Source: Thermodesulfobacteriota bacterium (GTDB taxonomy: Bacteria > Desulfobacterota > Desulfocorpusculales > Desulfocorpusculum). Taken from it: DNA of 5,266 nucleotides. The DNA lies in NCBI GenBank assembly GCA_028275295.1, contig JAPWUY010000173.1:1-5266 (forward strand), written 5' to 3'. Shown here piece by piece: positions 1 through 5,266 of the stretch (position 1 is its first letter; each line of letters begins with the position of its first letter). A model generated the notes under the pieces. That model was given only the letters and a program-made list of their open reading frames with translations. It was not told the DNA's origin and did no database searches. Both the position numbers and the translations under genes were made by a program.

Positions 1-702
1 ACTGGAGAGCTAGGTGACAGTTTGGCCCTCGAGGGGATTTTCCCAGTGAGCCATCTTCTCGTGGACTTCTTCTCCACCCTTCCCAAGGCGATGCTCGAGC
101 TCAAGACCAAGTCATGCGAGGTGCAGGGACTCCTGGATCTCGAACACAGGTGCCATACGGTCATCTCCTTCTCTCTCAGTCCTGGGGAGATTGCATCCAA
201 AGCCGAGGCCGGAGCCCCTCCTCCTTTGGAGCGGCTGAGGGCTGGAGCCCTGTGTCAGGAGAAAGGATACCCCGTGGGGATCCATCTGGACCCCATCGTG
301 ATTTTCGAGGGGTGGGAGGAGGCATACAGGGACCTTCTGGAGAGGACCTTCCAACTTTTGGATCCGGAGAGGGTCCTCTGGGTGAGCATGGGGGCACTGA
401 GGTATCCGGCTGAGATGCATGGCCAGATGGTAGAGGCGAGGCTGGGGCTGGAGGAGATGGTCCCCGGGTTGGATGGAAAGATGAGGTATCTCAGGCCCAT
501 CAGGACGAGAATGTTCAAGATTCTGGGCCGATGGATAAGGGAGCTTTCCCGAGGAAAACCCTTATTGTACCTGTGCATGGAAAGCGAGGATGTCTGGAAG
601 GATTCTCTGGGCTTCGCTCCAGAAGGAATGGTCCATCTCGCCAGGATGTTCCAAGAGCGAATAAAGGAGTTCTGGAAAAGGGAAGGGTTAGGGAATTGGT
701 GA
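1..702 (+). CDS. Spore-photoproduct-lyase-like radical SAM protein, C-terminal part (5' truncated by window edge)
   Basis: The reading frame is open from base 1 and ends at TGA 700-702, giving 233 visible residues. A TTG at 22 is unlikely to be the true start because coding continues upstream of it. The protein resembles the C-terminal half of spore photoproduct lyase and its relatives (COG1533): LKTKSCEV near visible residues 35-42, LDLEHR, HTVISFSLSP near 52-61, a KGYPVGIHLDP strand near 88-98 followed by EGWEEAYRDLL, then LDGKMRYLRP and YLCMES..VW near the end. Family members are radical SAM enzymes; classical SPL splits the thymine dimer of UV-damaged spore DNA. The CxxxCxxC cluster motif should lie upstream of the window. 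As I recall the Bacillus enzyme, its C-terminal segments differ from LDGKMRYLRP and YLCMES, so this is better called SPL-like than true SplB. Its substrate is unknown. It may be cotranscribed with the aldolase gene 62 bp downstream. Confidence 0.8.
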   Translation, partial: TGELGDSLALEGIFPVSHLLVDFFSTLPKAMLELKTKSCEVQGLLDLEHRCHTVISFSLSPGEIASKAEAGAPPPLERLRAGALCQEKGYPVGIHLDPIVIFEGWEEAYRDLLERTFQLLDPERVLWVSMGALRYPAEMHGQMVEARLGLEEMVPGLDGKMRYLRPIRTRMFKILGRWIRELSRGKPLLYLCMESEDVWKDSLGFAPEGMVHLARMFQERIKEFWKREGLGNW

Positions 703-714
703 GGTCCAAATGAA

Positions 715-736
715 GCCTCGGGTTACCCTTCGAGGC
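715..736 (+). other. Intercistronic inverted repeat between the SPL-like and threonine aldolase genes
   Basis: GCCTCG at 715-720 and CGAGGC at 731-736 form a perfect 6-bp inverted repeat around a 10-base loop (GGTTACCCTT). It lies 12 bases after the upstream stop codon and 16 bases before the aldolase Shine-Dalgarno. No T-tract follows, so it is not a standard intrinsic terminator. It could be a processing or mRNA-stability hairpin, or chance in GC-rich DNA. Confidence 0.35.
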
Positions 737-764
737 GGCCAGAAGGAGAGTCGGGGAGGACGAG

Positions 765-1796
765 ATGGAATTTGTGGATTTGAGAAGCGATACGGTTACA
801 AAGCCCACAGCAGCCATGAGGAAGGCAATGGCGGAGGCAGAGGTGGGCGACGATGTGTTCGAGGAAGATCCCACCGTCAACCTTCTCCAGGAAAGGGTGG
901 CAGAGCTTTTGGGCAAGGAGGCATCCCTTTTCGTGCCCTCTGGCACCATGGCCAATCAGATCTCCATAAGGACTCACACCGTTCCGGGAGACGAGGTGAT
1001 AATCGAGGCGGATTCCCACCCGGTCCTTTCCGAGGTCGCAGCTGCGGCCGCCCTCTCCGGGGTGCAGTTCAGAACGATCCACGGGAGGAGGGGGATTCTC
1101 ACAGCCGAGCAGGTTGCAGAGGCTGTGAGGATCCCGGATATTCACAGGCCTGTCTCGAGGCTCGTTTGTCTCGAAAACACTCACAATTTTGGGGGAGGGA
1201 CCATATATCCCCTGGAGGAGATCTGGAGAATAAGGGAGGTGGCCGACAGATTCGGTCTAGCGATGCATCTCGATGGAGCGAGGCTTCTCAATGCCTGTGT
1301 GGCCACTGGTATCCCTCCTAGCGAGTACGCCAGGCCTTTCGATTCCGTATCCCTCTGCCTTTCCAAGGGGCTTGGGGCGCCTGTTGGCTCCATGATTGCT
1401 GGGAGTAAGGAGTTCATAGCCAGGGCGAGAAAGAACAGGAAGATGTTCGGGGGAGGAATGAGGCAGGTGGGGATCCTCGCAGCAGCCGGGCTCTATGCCC
1501 TCGAGCATCATGTGGAAAGGCTCGCCGAGGACCATTTCCACGCGCGGCTTCTGGCAGAGGCCCTGGCTGAGCTTCCAGGCATCCGCCTGGATCCTAGGGA
1601 GGTAGAGACCAACATCGTGATCATCGATATCTCCCCCTCCGGAATGGACCCGAGAGAGGCCCAAAAGAGACTCAGGGAACTCGGTGTCCTGGTTCTCCCT
1701 TTCGGGAAAGGAAGGTTGAGGGCAGTCACTCACCTGGATGTGGATAGAGAAGGGATCCAAAGGGCCATCCACGCCTTCAGGAGGGTATTCTGCTGA
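765..1796 (+). CDS. ltaE: Low-specificity L-threonine aldolase (PLP-dependent)
   Basis: This complete 343-residue protein is the usual length for the family (about 330-345). The enzyme cleaves L-threonine and L-allo-threonine to glycine and acetaldehyde in the cytoplasm, using pyridoxal phosphate in a fold-type I aminotransferase-like structure. The N-terminal [14 protein letters not shown] is the family signature. SGTMAN at 59-64 is the phosphate-binding turn. His85 (ADSHP) corresponds to the histidine stacked on PLP. Asp170 and Arg173 in HLDGARL contact the cofactor ring and substrate. Lys201 in [14 protein letters not shown] is the expected Schiff-base lysine (codon 1365-1367). [10 protein letters not shown] at 317-326 holds the C-terminal substrate-carboxylate arginine. 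The ATG start has a strong Shine-Dalgarno, GGGGAGGA at 753-760, four bases upstream. No key residue is missing. It could be a related beta-eliminating lyase, but the motif set favours threonine aldolase. Confidence 0.95.
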   Translation: MEFVDLRSDTVTKPTAAMRKAMAEAEVGDDVFEEDPTVNLLQERVAELLGKEASLFVPSGTMANQISIRTHTVPGDEVIIEADSHPVLSEVAAAAALSGVQFRTIHGRRGILTAEQVAEAVRIPDIHRPVSRLVCLENTHNFGGGTIYPLEEIWRIREVADRFGLAMHLDGARLLNACVATGIPPSEYARPFDSVSLCLSKGLGAPVGSMIAGSKEFIARARKNRKMFGGGMRQVGILAAAGLYALEHHVERLAEDHFHARLLAEALAELPGIRLDPREVETNIVIIDISPSGMDPREAQKRLRELGVLVLPFGKGRLRAVTHLDVDREGIQRAIHAFRRVFC

Positions 1797-1886
1797 CCCA
1801 GGGGCCACTGGGATCCGAGAGGGGCTTGGACGATTCCTCGGAGATCCTTTGTGAGGCCCCCACCCTCGGGGTTTGCGCCCGAAAGA
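1797..1886. other. Convergent intergenic gap with two imperfect hairpins
   Basis: This 90-bp gap separates the 3' ends of the rightward aldolase gene and the leftward hydrolase gene. CCCAG at 1797-1801 pairs with CTGGG at 1808-1812 immediately after the aldolase stop. A second, longer element pairs GGATC at 1811-1815 with GATCC at 1843-1847 and CGAG at 1816-1819 with CTCG at 1837-1840, with a two-base bulge, and is followed by only three Ts. These could help end transcription from both sides, but neither has the T-tract of a clear intrinsic terminator. Confidence 0.3.
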
Positions 1887-2603
1887 TCAGATCTCGAATC
1901 CCTGGGCGGCAAGGCACTCGAGGATGAATCTTCTAGTCTCCTCCCTCGATGGGAAGATTCCGTAGTGGCCCTCGCAAAGGATGTCAGGCTCCAGGGCCAG
2001 AAGTTTCTTCATGGAGGAGGCCCACTCTTGGAGATCAGAGCCGAACTCCGGGAGAAAAGGGCCGTGTATGTCCTGGCCAAAGAGGATCCTCCCCTCTGCC
2101 TTTTCCCATAGAAGGGAGATGGACCCAGGTGTGTGGCCCGGTGTATGGAGACAGAGGAGCGAAGTCCCTCCCACCTGGATCTCCTCCTCGCTCCCCACGA
2201 TCACCATATCCACCTTCAGCTCCGGAAGCCTCACGCCGTACCAGGACGAGGCTGTCCTCACCGGATCGCCCCTCTCTATGGCCTGGAGATCTCCCCTGTG
2301 GCAGACAATTTTTGCCCCTGTCCTCTGGGCTATGGATTTTGCCCCACCAATGTGATCCACATGGCAGTGAGTCAGGATGATCTTGCTCAGGGGCTTGCCT
2401 CCAAGGCCGACCATCTCCAAGTTCTCCAATATCTTCCCCGCGCTCCTTCCCGCTCCAGTGTCCACCAACACGACTTCCCTTTCTCCATCTATGGCGTACA
2501 CGAGACAATCCTGGGGATGAGTGAGCTCAGGCCCCCCTACCAAGAAAACCCCTGGAAACACTTCCTGCGGTCTTGACCCTAGCACGGATCTGTCCTCCTT
2601 CAT
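1887..2603 (-). CDS. MBL-fold metallohydrolase, glyoxalase-II-like
   Basis: This complete 238-residue protein has the metallo-beta-lactamase fold and every expected metal ligand for a two-metal site. His79, His81, Asp83 and His84 lie in THCHVDHIGG, His157 in HTPGHTPGS, Asp178 in LFGQDIHG and His213 in CEGHYG. The N-terminal strand VVLVDTGAG (44-52) is also typical. There is no signal peptide or membrane segment, so it should be cytoplasmic. HTPGHTPGSISL is the pattern of glyoxalase II and related thioesterase or lactonase-type hydrolases, but the protein is shorter than classical GloB and the substrate cannot be read from sequence. The ATG at 2603 has a good Shine-Dalgarno, GGAGGAG (plus-strand 2612-2618), eight bases upstream. 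The gene stands alone on the minus strand, divergent from the HAD gene and convergent with the aldolase gene. Confidence 0.9.
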   Translation of the reverse strand: MKEDRSVLGSRPQEVFPGVFLVGGPELTHPQDCLVYAIDGEREVVLVDTGAGRSAGKILENLEMVGLGGKPLSKIILTHCHVDHIGGAKSIAQRTGAKIVCHRGDLQAIERGDPVRTASSWYGVRLPELKVDMVIVGSEEEIQVGGTSLLCLHTPGHTPGSISLLWEKAEGRILFGQDIHGPFLPEFGSDLQEWASSMKKLLALEPDILCEGHYGIFPSREETRRFILECLAAQGFEI

Positions 2604-2788
2604 CGAGAAGTCTCCTCCGGTCCCGGCCTTTTTCGGCGCTCAAGCAAAAGGCCCCCTTTCCAAAACGGAAAAGAGCCTTCCTCTTCAAGGAATCTTACTC
2701 CCCCAGGGACCGAATCTCCACAGGGGCTCCTCGGTGGGACAAATTCTGCCCCTTGCAATGATCCCTTTCCTCGGTTAAAAGTCAGAGC
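2604..2788. other. Divergent intergenic region (185 bp) expected to hold both promoters
   Basis: The minus-strand MBL gene and the plus-strand HAD gene face away from each other across this gap, so promoters for both should lie here. The MBL-proximal half has overlapping inverted repeats: 2625-2632 with 2646-2653, AAAGG/CCTTT at 2647-2659, and TTTCC/GGAAA at 2657-2671. On the HAD side the only promoter-like pair is TTGCAA (2753-2758) and TTAAAA (2775-2780), 16 bases apart, a poor match to a sigma-70 promoter. I see no tRNA, small protein or riboswitch in it. Confidence 0.5.
2612..2653 (-). promoter_or_regulatory. Leader hairpin and ribosome binding site of the minus-strand MBL hydrolase
   Basis: Read on the minus strand, GGCCTTTT (2653-2646) and AAAAGGCC (2632-2625) form a perfect 8-bp inverted repeat with a 13-base loop. 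Its 3' foot is six bases from the Shine-Dalgarno GGAGGAG (2618-2612). A hairpin here would crowd the ribosome landing site; as DNA it could instead be a protein-binding palindrome. No T-tract follows the 3' arm, so it is not a terminator. The repeat is seen directly; any regulatory role is inference. Confidence 0.4.
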
Positions 2789-3559
2789 ATGGAGAGGGTG
2801 TCCGCAATAGGTTTCGATCTCTTCAACACCTTGGTCACAGTGGACCCCGGGTCTTTAGCCCAGGCTCTCGAGGTCCTCATAGGTTCTCTTGAGAGAAGGG
2901 GCCTCCGTGTCCCATCGGACCCTTTCAAGGAAGCTTATAGGAGACATGCCCTTCGGTTTCTCGAGGAGACGAGAAATACAGGGAAGGAGACCCACAATCG
3001 TTTTTGGGTGGCTGCTGCCCTTGGTGAGTTTGGCCACCTTGTGAGTCCCGAGGATGAAAGGGTAAAGGCTGCAGTAGAGGATTACTTCGAGGCATTCTCT
3101 GGAAGGTGCAAGCTCCTTCCGGGCACCTTGGAGACCTTGGACAGGCTCCGAAAAGAATATCCTTTGGGCCTACTTACCAATTTCACCCACGCCCCTGCAG
3201 CGAGAAGGATAATAGAGGAGACGGGCCTAGCCCCCCTCTTCAGGGTCATACTCATCTCCGGAGAGGTGGGCTATCGGAAACCATACCCCTTGGTGTTCGA
3301 GATGCTCGCTCAGGGCCTGGGGGTGAGAAAGGAAGAGCTCATTTACGTGGGGGATGACCCTGGCCCTGATATCCATGGGGCCATCCAGGCAGGCTTGAGG
3401 CCCATATGGACGCTCTATGCCGAGAGACTCGGGGCTCGCCACGTCGCGGACCTCATATACCGGGACATCCCTCCCCCGGACGGCAGGGTTCCGAGGATCT
3501 CCTCCTGGGACGACTTGATGGCCCTCCTTGCCAATGAACGTGGGGCAGTGGAATCATGA
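2789..3559 (+). CDS. HAD-superfamily hydrolase, subfamily IA-like
   Basis: This is a complete 256-residue HAD protein with a helical C1 cap between motifs I and II. Motif I is FDLFNTLV with nucleophile Asp10. Motif II is LLTN, with Thr130 and Asn131. Motif III is Lys164 in GYRKPYP. Motif IV is YVGDDPGPDIHGA, with Asp189, Asp190 and Asp194. The second motif-I aspartate, the general acid/base of HAD phosphatases, is replaced by Phe12. The same position is Tyr in 2-haloacid dehalogenases and Ala in phosphonoacetaldehyde hydrolase, so a non-phosphatase reaction is possible. The substrate is unknown. An in-frame TGA at 2759-2761 rules out a longer product, and ATG 2789 is the best start although it has no strong Shine-Dalgarno. 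The stop overlaps the next start in ATGA (3556-3559), which implies translational coupling with the DUF72 gene. It is probably the first gene of a three-gene operon. Confidence 0.88.
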   Translation: MERVSAIGFDLFNTLVTVDPGSLAQALEVLIGSLERRGLRVPSDPFKEAYRRHALRFLEETRNTGKETHNRFWVAAALGEFGHLVSPEDERVKAAVEDYFEAFSGRCKLLPGTLETLDRLRKEYPLGLLTNFTHAPAARRIIEETGLAPLFRVILISGEVGYRKPYPLVFEMLAQGLGVRKEELIYVGDDPGPDIHGAIQAGLRPIWTLYAERLGARHVADLIYRDIPPPDGRVPRISSWDDLMALLANERGAVES

Positions 3560-4299
3560 ACCGTGGGATCTTGGTAGGGTGTTGCGGCTTTGCACTGGCG
3601 AGGGCCAAGTATTTCAGGACCTTCAAGGTGGTGGAGATACAGCAGAGCTTCTACGAGATGCCCAAGACAGACACTGCTCGGAGATGGAGAGGGGAGGCGC
3701 CCAAGGACTTCACCTTCACCGTGAAGGCGTGGCAACTCATAACCCACGAGCCCACAAGTCCCACTTACAGGAGACTCAGGACCCGGTTGGATTCGAGCTC
3801 CCTCGGAAATTGTGGGTCCTTCAAGCCCACAGAGGAGGTCTTCTGGGCATGGGAGAGGACTCTGGAGTTCGCCTCAGCCCTCGAAGCTCGAGTAGTGGTC
3901 TTTCAATGCCCCTCGAGCTTCAGGCCCACCCCCACGAACCTGGAAAACATGAGGAACTTTTTCACCACGATCCCCAGAGAGGGTCTTTTGTTCGCGTGGG
4001 AGCCTAGGGGCCAGTGGCCCGATGAGCTTGTTGGGTCCCTTTGCAGGGAGCTGGATCTCATTCACTGTGTGGATCCTTTCAAGGGGCTTCCGGCCCACGG
4101 CAATATCAACTACTTCCGCCTCCACGGGGTAACTGGATATGCGTATTCCTTCACGGATGAGGATCTCGAGCGCCTTCTCGCCTGGTGTCAGGGCAAGGAG
4201 AGCTATGTCCTCTTCAACAACATCTCCATGGGGGAGGATGCCCTCAGATTCATGGCCATTGCCCACGGGGACATCCCCAAGCAGGCCAAACTCTTGTAA
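3556..4299 (+). CDS. DUF72 (YecE-like) TIM-barrel protein
   Basis: This complete 247-residue protein matches the DUF72 family (COG1801), whose structures are TIM barrels and whose biochemical role is not established. Family blocks appear in order: VGCCGF at 7-12, VVEIQQSFYEMP at 25-36, the RRW segment near 42-44, FTFTVKAWQLITH at 52-64, VVFQCPSSF at 114-122, FAWEPRGQW at 146-154, YFRLHG at 186-191 and YVLFNN at 217-222. The length is typical. Near residue 9 many relatives have TSGW or CSGW; here it reads CCGF. There is no signal peptide or membrane helix. The start ATG overlaps the stop of the HAD gene by four bases and lacks a strong ribosome binding site, as expected for coupled translation. 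The UPF0173-type hydrolase gene follows after 50 bp. A nucleic-acid-related or sugar-phosphate role would be a guess. Confidence 0.9.
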   Translation: MNRGILVGCCGFALARAKYFRTFKVVEIQQSFYEMPKTDTARRWRGEAPKDFTFTVKAWQLITHEPTSPTYRRLRTRLDSSSLGNCGSFKPTEEVFWAWERTLEFASALEARVVVFQCPSSFRPTPTNLENMRNFFTTIPREGLLFAWEPRGQWPDELVGSLCRELDLIHCVDPFKGLPAHGNINYFRLHGVTGYAYSFTDEDLERLLAWCQGKESYVLFNNISMGEDALRFMAIAHGDIPKQAKLL

Positions 4300-4314
4300 A
4301 ATGGTTCTCGGAAA

Positions 4315-4344
4315 TTTTGGCTGGGAGAAGACCAAAAGGAGGTG
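4315..4344 (+). promoter_or_regulatory. Ribosome binding site and adjoining inverted repeat that fix the start of the UPF0173-type gene
   Basis: AAGGAGGTG at 4336-4344 is a near-perfect match to the 16S anti-Shine-Dalgarno, and its AGGAGG core is seven bases from ATG 4350. This supports 4350 over the upstream in-frame starts back to 4185, which lie inside the DUF72 gene. TTTTGG (4315-4320) and CCAAAA (4332-4337) form a 6-bp inverted repeat whose 3' arm overlaps the first two bases of the site. The repeat may be chance. Confidence 0.7.
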
Positions 4345-4349
4345 GACAG

Positions 4350-5057
4350 ATGGCCAAGGGGAAGGTGCGCTGGTTGGGTCACGCATTCGTCGAATTCACA
4401 ACATCTGAAGGGAAGGTGGTCCTCTTCGACCCATGGACCAAGGAGGACGGCAACCCGGGGACTGAAATGACCCTCGATGACATCGAGAAGGCCGATCTAG
4501 TCCTCGTGAGCCACGATCACTTCGATCACGTGGCTTCGGCAGTCAAGATCTGTCAGAAGACAGGCGCCTTTCTCGGCGGACCGGTCCAGACCGTGAAGAG
4601 GTTGATCTCTGAAGGATTCGACGAACAGAAGGTGGTGAACTTTGGCTTCGGGTACATGGTGGGAGGGGGGGTCAAGTTCGACTGGATCCAGGTTGTCTCC
4701 ACACCAGCCATGCACTCCTCGGACACGGCATGTGCCATAGGGACCATAGTCCGAACCCCTGATGGGACGACCCTTTACCACGCAGGCGACACGAGCATCT
4801 TTGGGGACATGGAGCTCTGGGGAAAGCTCTATCCCTTGGATCTCGCCTTGGTCCCCATAGGAGGGGTATTCACAATGGACGCGTATCAGGCAGCCGAGGC
4901 CGTGAGACTCCTCAATCCCAAGATGGCAATTCCCATCCATTACGCCTCATTTCCCATCATAGCGAAGTCAGCAGATGAGTTCCTCGCCCTCTGCAAGGAG
5001 AAGGCACCCCATGTTAGGGCCTTGGCCCCAAAGGTGGGAGAGAGCGTGGCCCTATGA
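4350..5057 (+). CDS. UPF0173/UlaG-type MBL-fold metal-dependent hydrolase
   Basis: This is a 235-residue metallo-beta-lactamase-fold protein of the UPF0173 type, close to the family's usual length of about 225-235. His11 in WLGHA, His55-Asp56-His57-Phe58-Asp59-His60, His122 in AMHSS, Asp147 in HAGDTS and His197 in PIHYASFP form the metal site. GGVFTMD..QAAEAV.LLNPK followed by IPIHY is a recognisable UPF0173 signature. The family is related to UlaG (L-ascorbate-6-phosphate lactonase), but most members have no proven substrate. The start at 4350 is set by a very strong Shine-Dalgarno, since the longer frame from 4185 would overlap the DUF72 gene by over 100 bases with unrelated sequence. It is 50 bp downstream of DUF72 with no clear terminator between them, so it is likely in the same operon as the HAD gene. 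It is not close in sequence to the other MBL protein here: the two share only the general motif order. Confidence 0.92.
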   Translation: MAKGKVRWLGHAFVEFTTSEGKVVLFDPWTKEDGNPGTEMTLDDIEKADLVLVSHDHFDHVASAVKICQKTGAFLGGPVQTVKRLISEGFDEQKVVNFGFGYMVGGGVKFDWIQVVSTPAMHSSDTACAIGTIVRTPDGTTLYHAGDTSIFGDMELWGKLYPLDLALVPIGGVFTMDAYQAAEAVRLLNPKMAIPIHYASFPIIAKSADEFLALCKEKAPHVRALAPKVGESVAL

Positions 5058-5089
5058 GGAGGTGACCCGTGGAGGGGAATGTGGCTCCA

Positions 5090-5266
5090 TCAGCCGCTTC
5101 CCCTCTTCTTTCCAGCCCTCATTCTCGCCACATCCTCTGCATGGCCGTATATGTGGAGGCCCTTGGATGTGGCTATGATCTCTCCATCCTCGACCCCGAT
5201 CTCCGCTGCCATGTACTCCTTGAGGAGCTGGATGCCAGCGAGATTCAGGGGAAATCCGCCCCAGAG
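5090..5266 (-). CDS. Thymidylate-synthase-family protein, C-terminal fragment (runs off right edge)
   Basis: On the minus strand a frame is open from the window edge (5266) to TGA at 5092-5090, giving 58 residues. FPLNLAGIQLLKEYMA, then EIG..DGEI and a GLHIY block (visible residues 36-40), match the C-terminal part of thymidylate synthase, where the family has an N-x-A segment binding dUMP and an HIY motif contacting the deoxyribose. The enzyme makes dTMP from dUMP with methylenetetrahydrofolate; dCMP hydroxymethylases share the fold. Only 18 residues follow HIY, ending in a basic, glycine-rich tail, whereas E. coli ThyA continues for roughly 55. A shorter C-terminus is, as I recall, a feature of archaeal (methanogen-type) thymidylate synthases. 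The catalytic cysteine lies outside the window. The gene is convergent with the UPF0173-type gene, 32 bp away. Confidence 0.72.
   Translation of the reverse strand, partial: LWGGFPLNLAGIQLLKEYMAAEIGVEDGEIIATSKGLHIYGHAEDVARMRAGKKRGSG

Noticed and set aside
710..1321. 203-codon plus-strand frame overlapping the aldolase gene
   Set aside because: Its translation is low-complexity (Gly, Arg, Ser, His rich) and it is a shadow of the well-supported threonine aldolase frame.
1857..1874. CCCC/GGGG pairing followed by TTT in the convergent gap as an intrinsic terminator
   Set aside because: A four-base stem and three Ts are too weak and expected by chance in GC-rich DNA.
1949..2576. Long plus-strand frames across the minus-strand MBL gene
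   Set aside because: They are proline- and serine-rich antisense frames with no motifs, while the minus strand encodes a complete set of MBL metal ligands.
4185..4349. N-terminal extension of the UPF0173-type protein from 4185
   Set aside because: It lies out of frame over the DUF72 coding region and has no family similarity. ATG 4350 has a near-perfect ribosome binding site and gives a normal family length.
4301..4408. Short frame starting at ATG 4301, just after the DUF72 stop
   Set aside because: It has no ribosome binding site of its own, overlaps the start of the UPF0173-type gene in another frame, and has no recognisable content.
5070..5089. TGGAG/CTCCA hairpin between the convergent UPF0173-type and thymidylate-synthase-like genes
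   Set aside because: The stem is only 5 bp with a 10-base loop and no T-tract, which is not enough to call a terminator.
5069..5266. Plus-strand open frame from GTG 5069 to the window edge (66 codons)
   Set aside because: It is exactly codon-antiparallel to the thymidylate-synthase-like frame, where stops are rare in GC-rich genes, and its translation shows no recognisable motif. The minus-strand frame has clear family motifs.

Overview
This window looks like an ordinary chromosomal stretch from a prokaryote, probably a bacterium. By eye the GC content is in the high 50s percent. Genes are tightly packed, most start codons have a strong purine-rich Shine-Dalgarno sequence, and AGG/AGA are the commonest arginine codons. 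This gene mix and codon bias fit an anaerobic and possibly thermophilic lineage such as the Desulfobacterota, but the sequence does not prove any taxon. There are no insertion sequences, CRISPR repeats, tRNA or rRNA genes, or phage genes.

Layout: (1) At 1-702 (+) is the C-terminal part of a spore-photoproduct-lyase-like radical SAM protein; its iron-sulfur cluster motif lies off the left edge. (2) At 765-1796 (+) is a complete low-specificity L-threonine aldolase, a PLP enzyme. (3) A short convergent gap follows, with imperfect hairpins. (4) At 1887-2603 (-) is a glyoxalase-II-like metallo-beta-lactamase-fold hydrolase. (5) A divergent 185-bp gap carries overlapping inverted repeats just upstream of that gene's ribosome binding site. 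(6) A rightward three-gene set, likely an operon, follows: a HAD-superfamily hydrolase (2789-3559), a DUF72 TIM-barrel protein (3556-4299, overlapping the HAD stop by ATGA) and a UPF0173/UlaG-type metallo-beta-lactamase-fold hydrolase (4350-5057). (7) At 5090-5266 (-), running off the right edge, is the C-terminal end of a thymidylate-synthase-family protein that the supplied complete ORFs do not include.

How the genes work together is mostly unknown. The threonine aldolase cleaves threonine or allo-threonine to glycine and acetaldehyde. The thymidylate synthase would make dTMP. The two metallo-beta-lactamase-fold proteins and the HAD protein are hydrolases of unknown substrate. The least explained unit is the HAD-DUF72-UPF0173 cluster. 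Its HAD member lacks the second motif-I aspartate that HAD phosphatases use, so it may not be a conventional phosphatase. I found no convincing new defence, mobile or RNA system here; the findings are modest leads.
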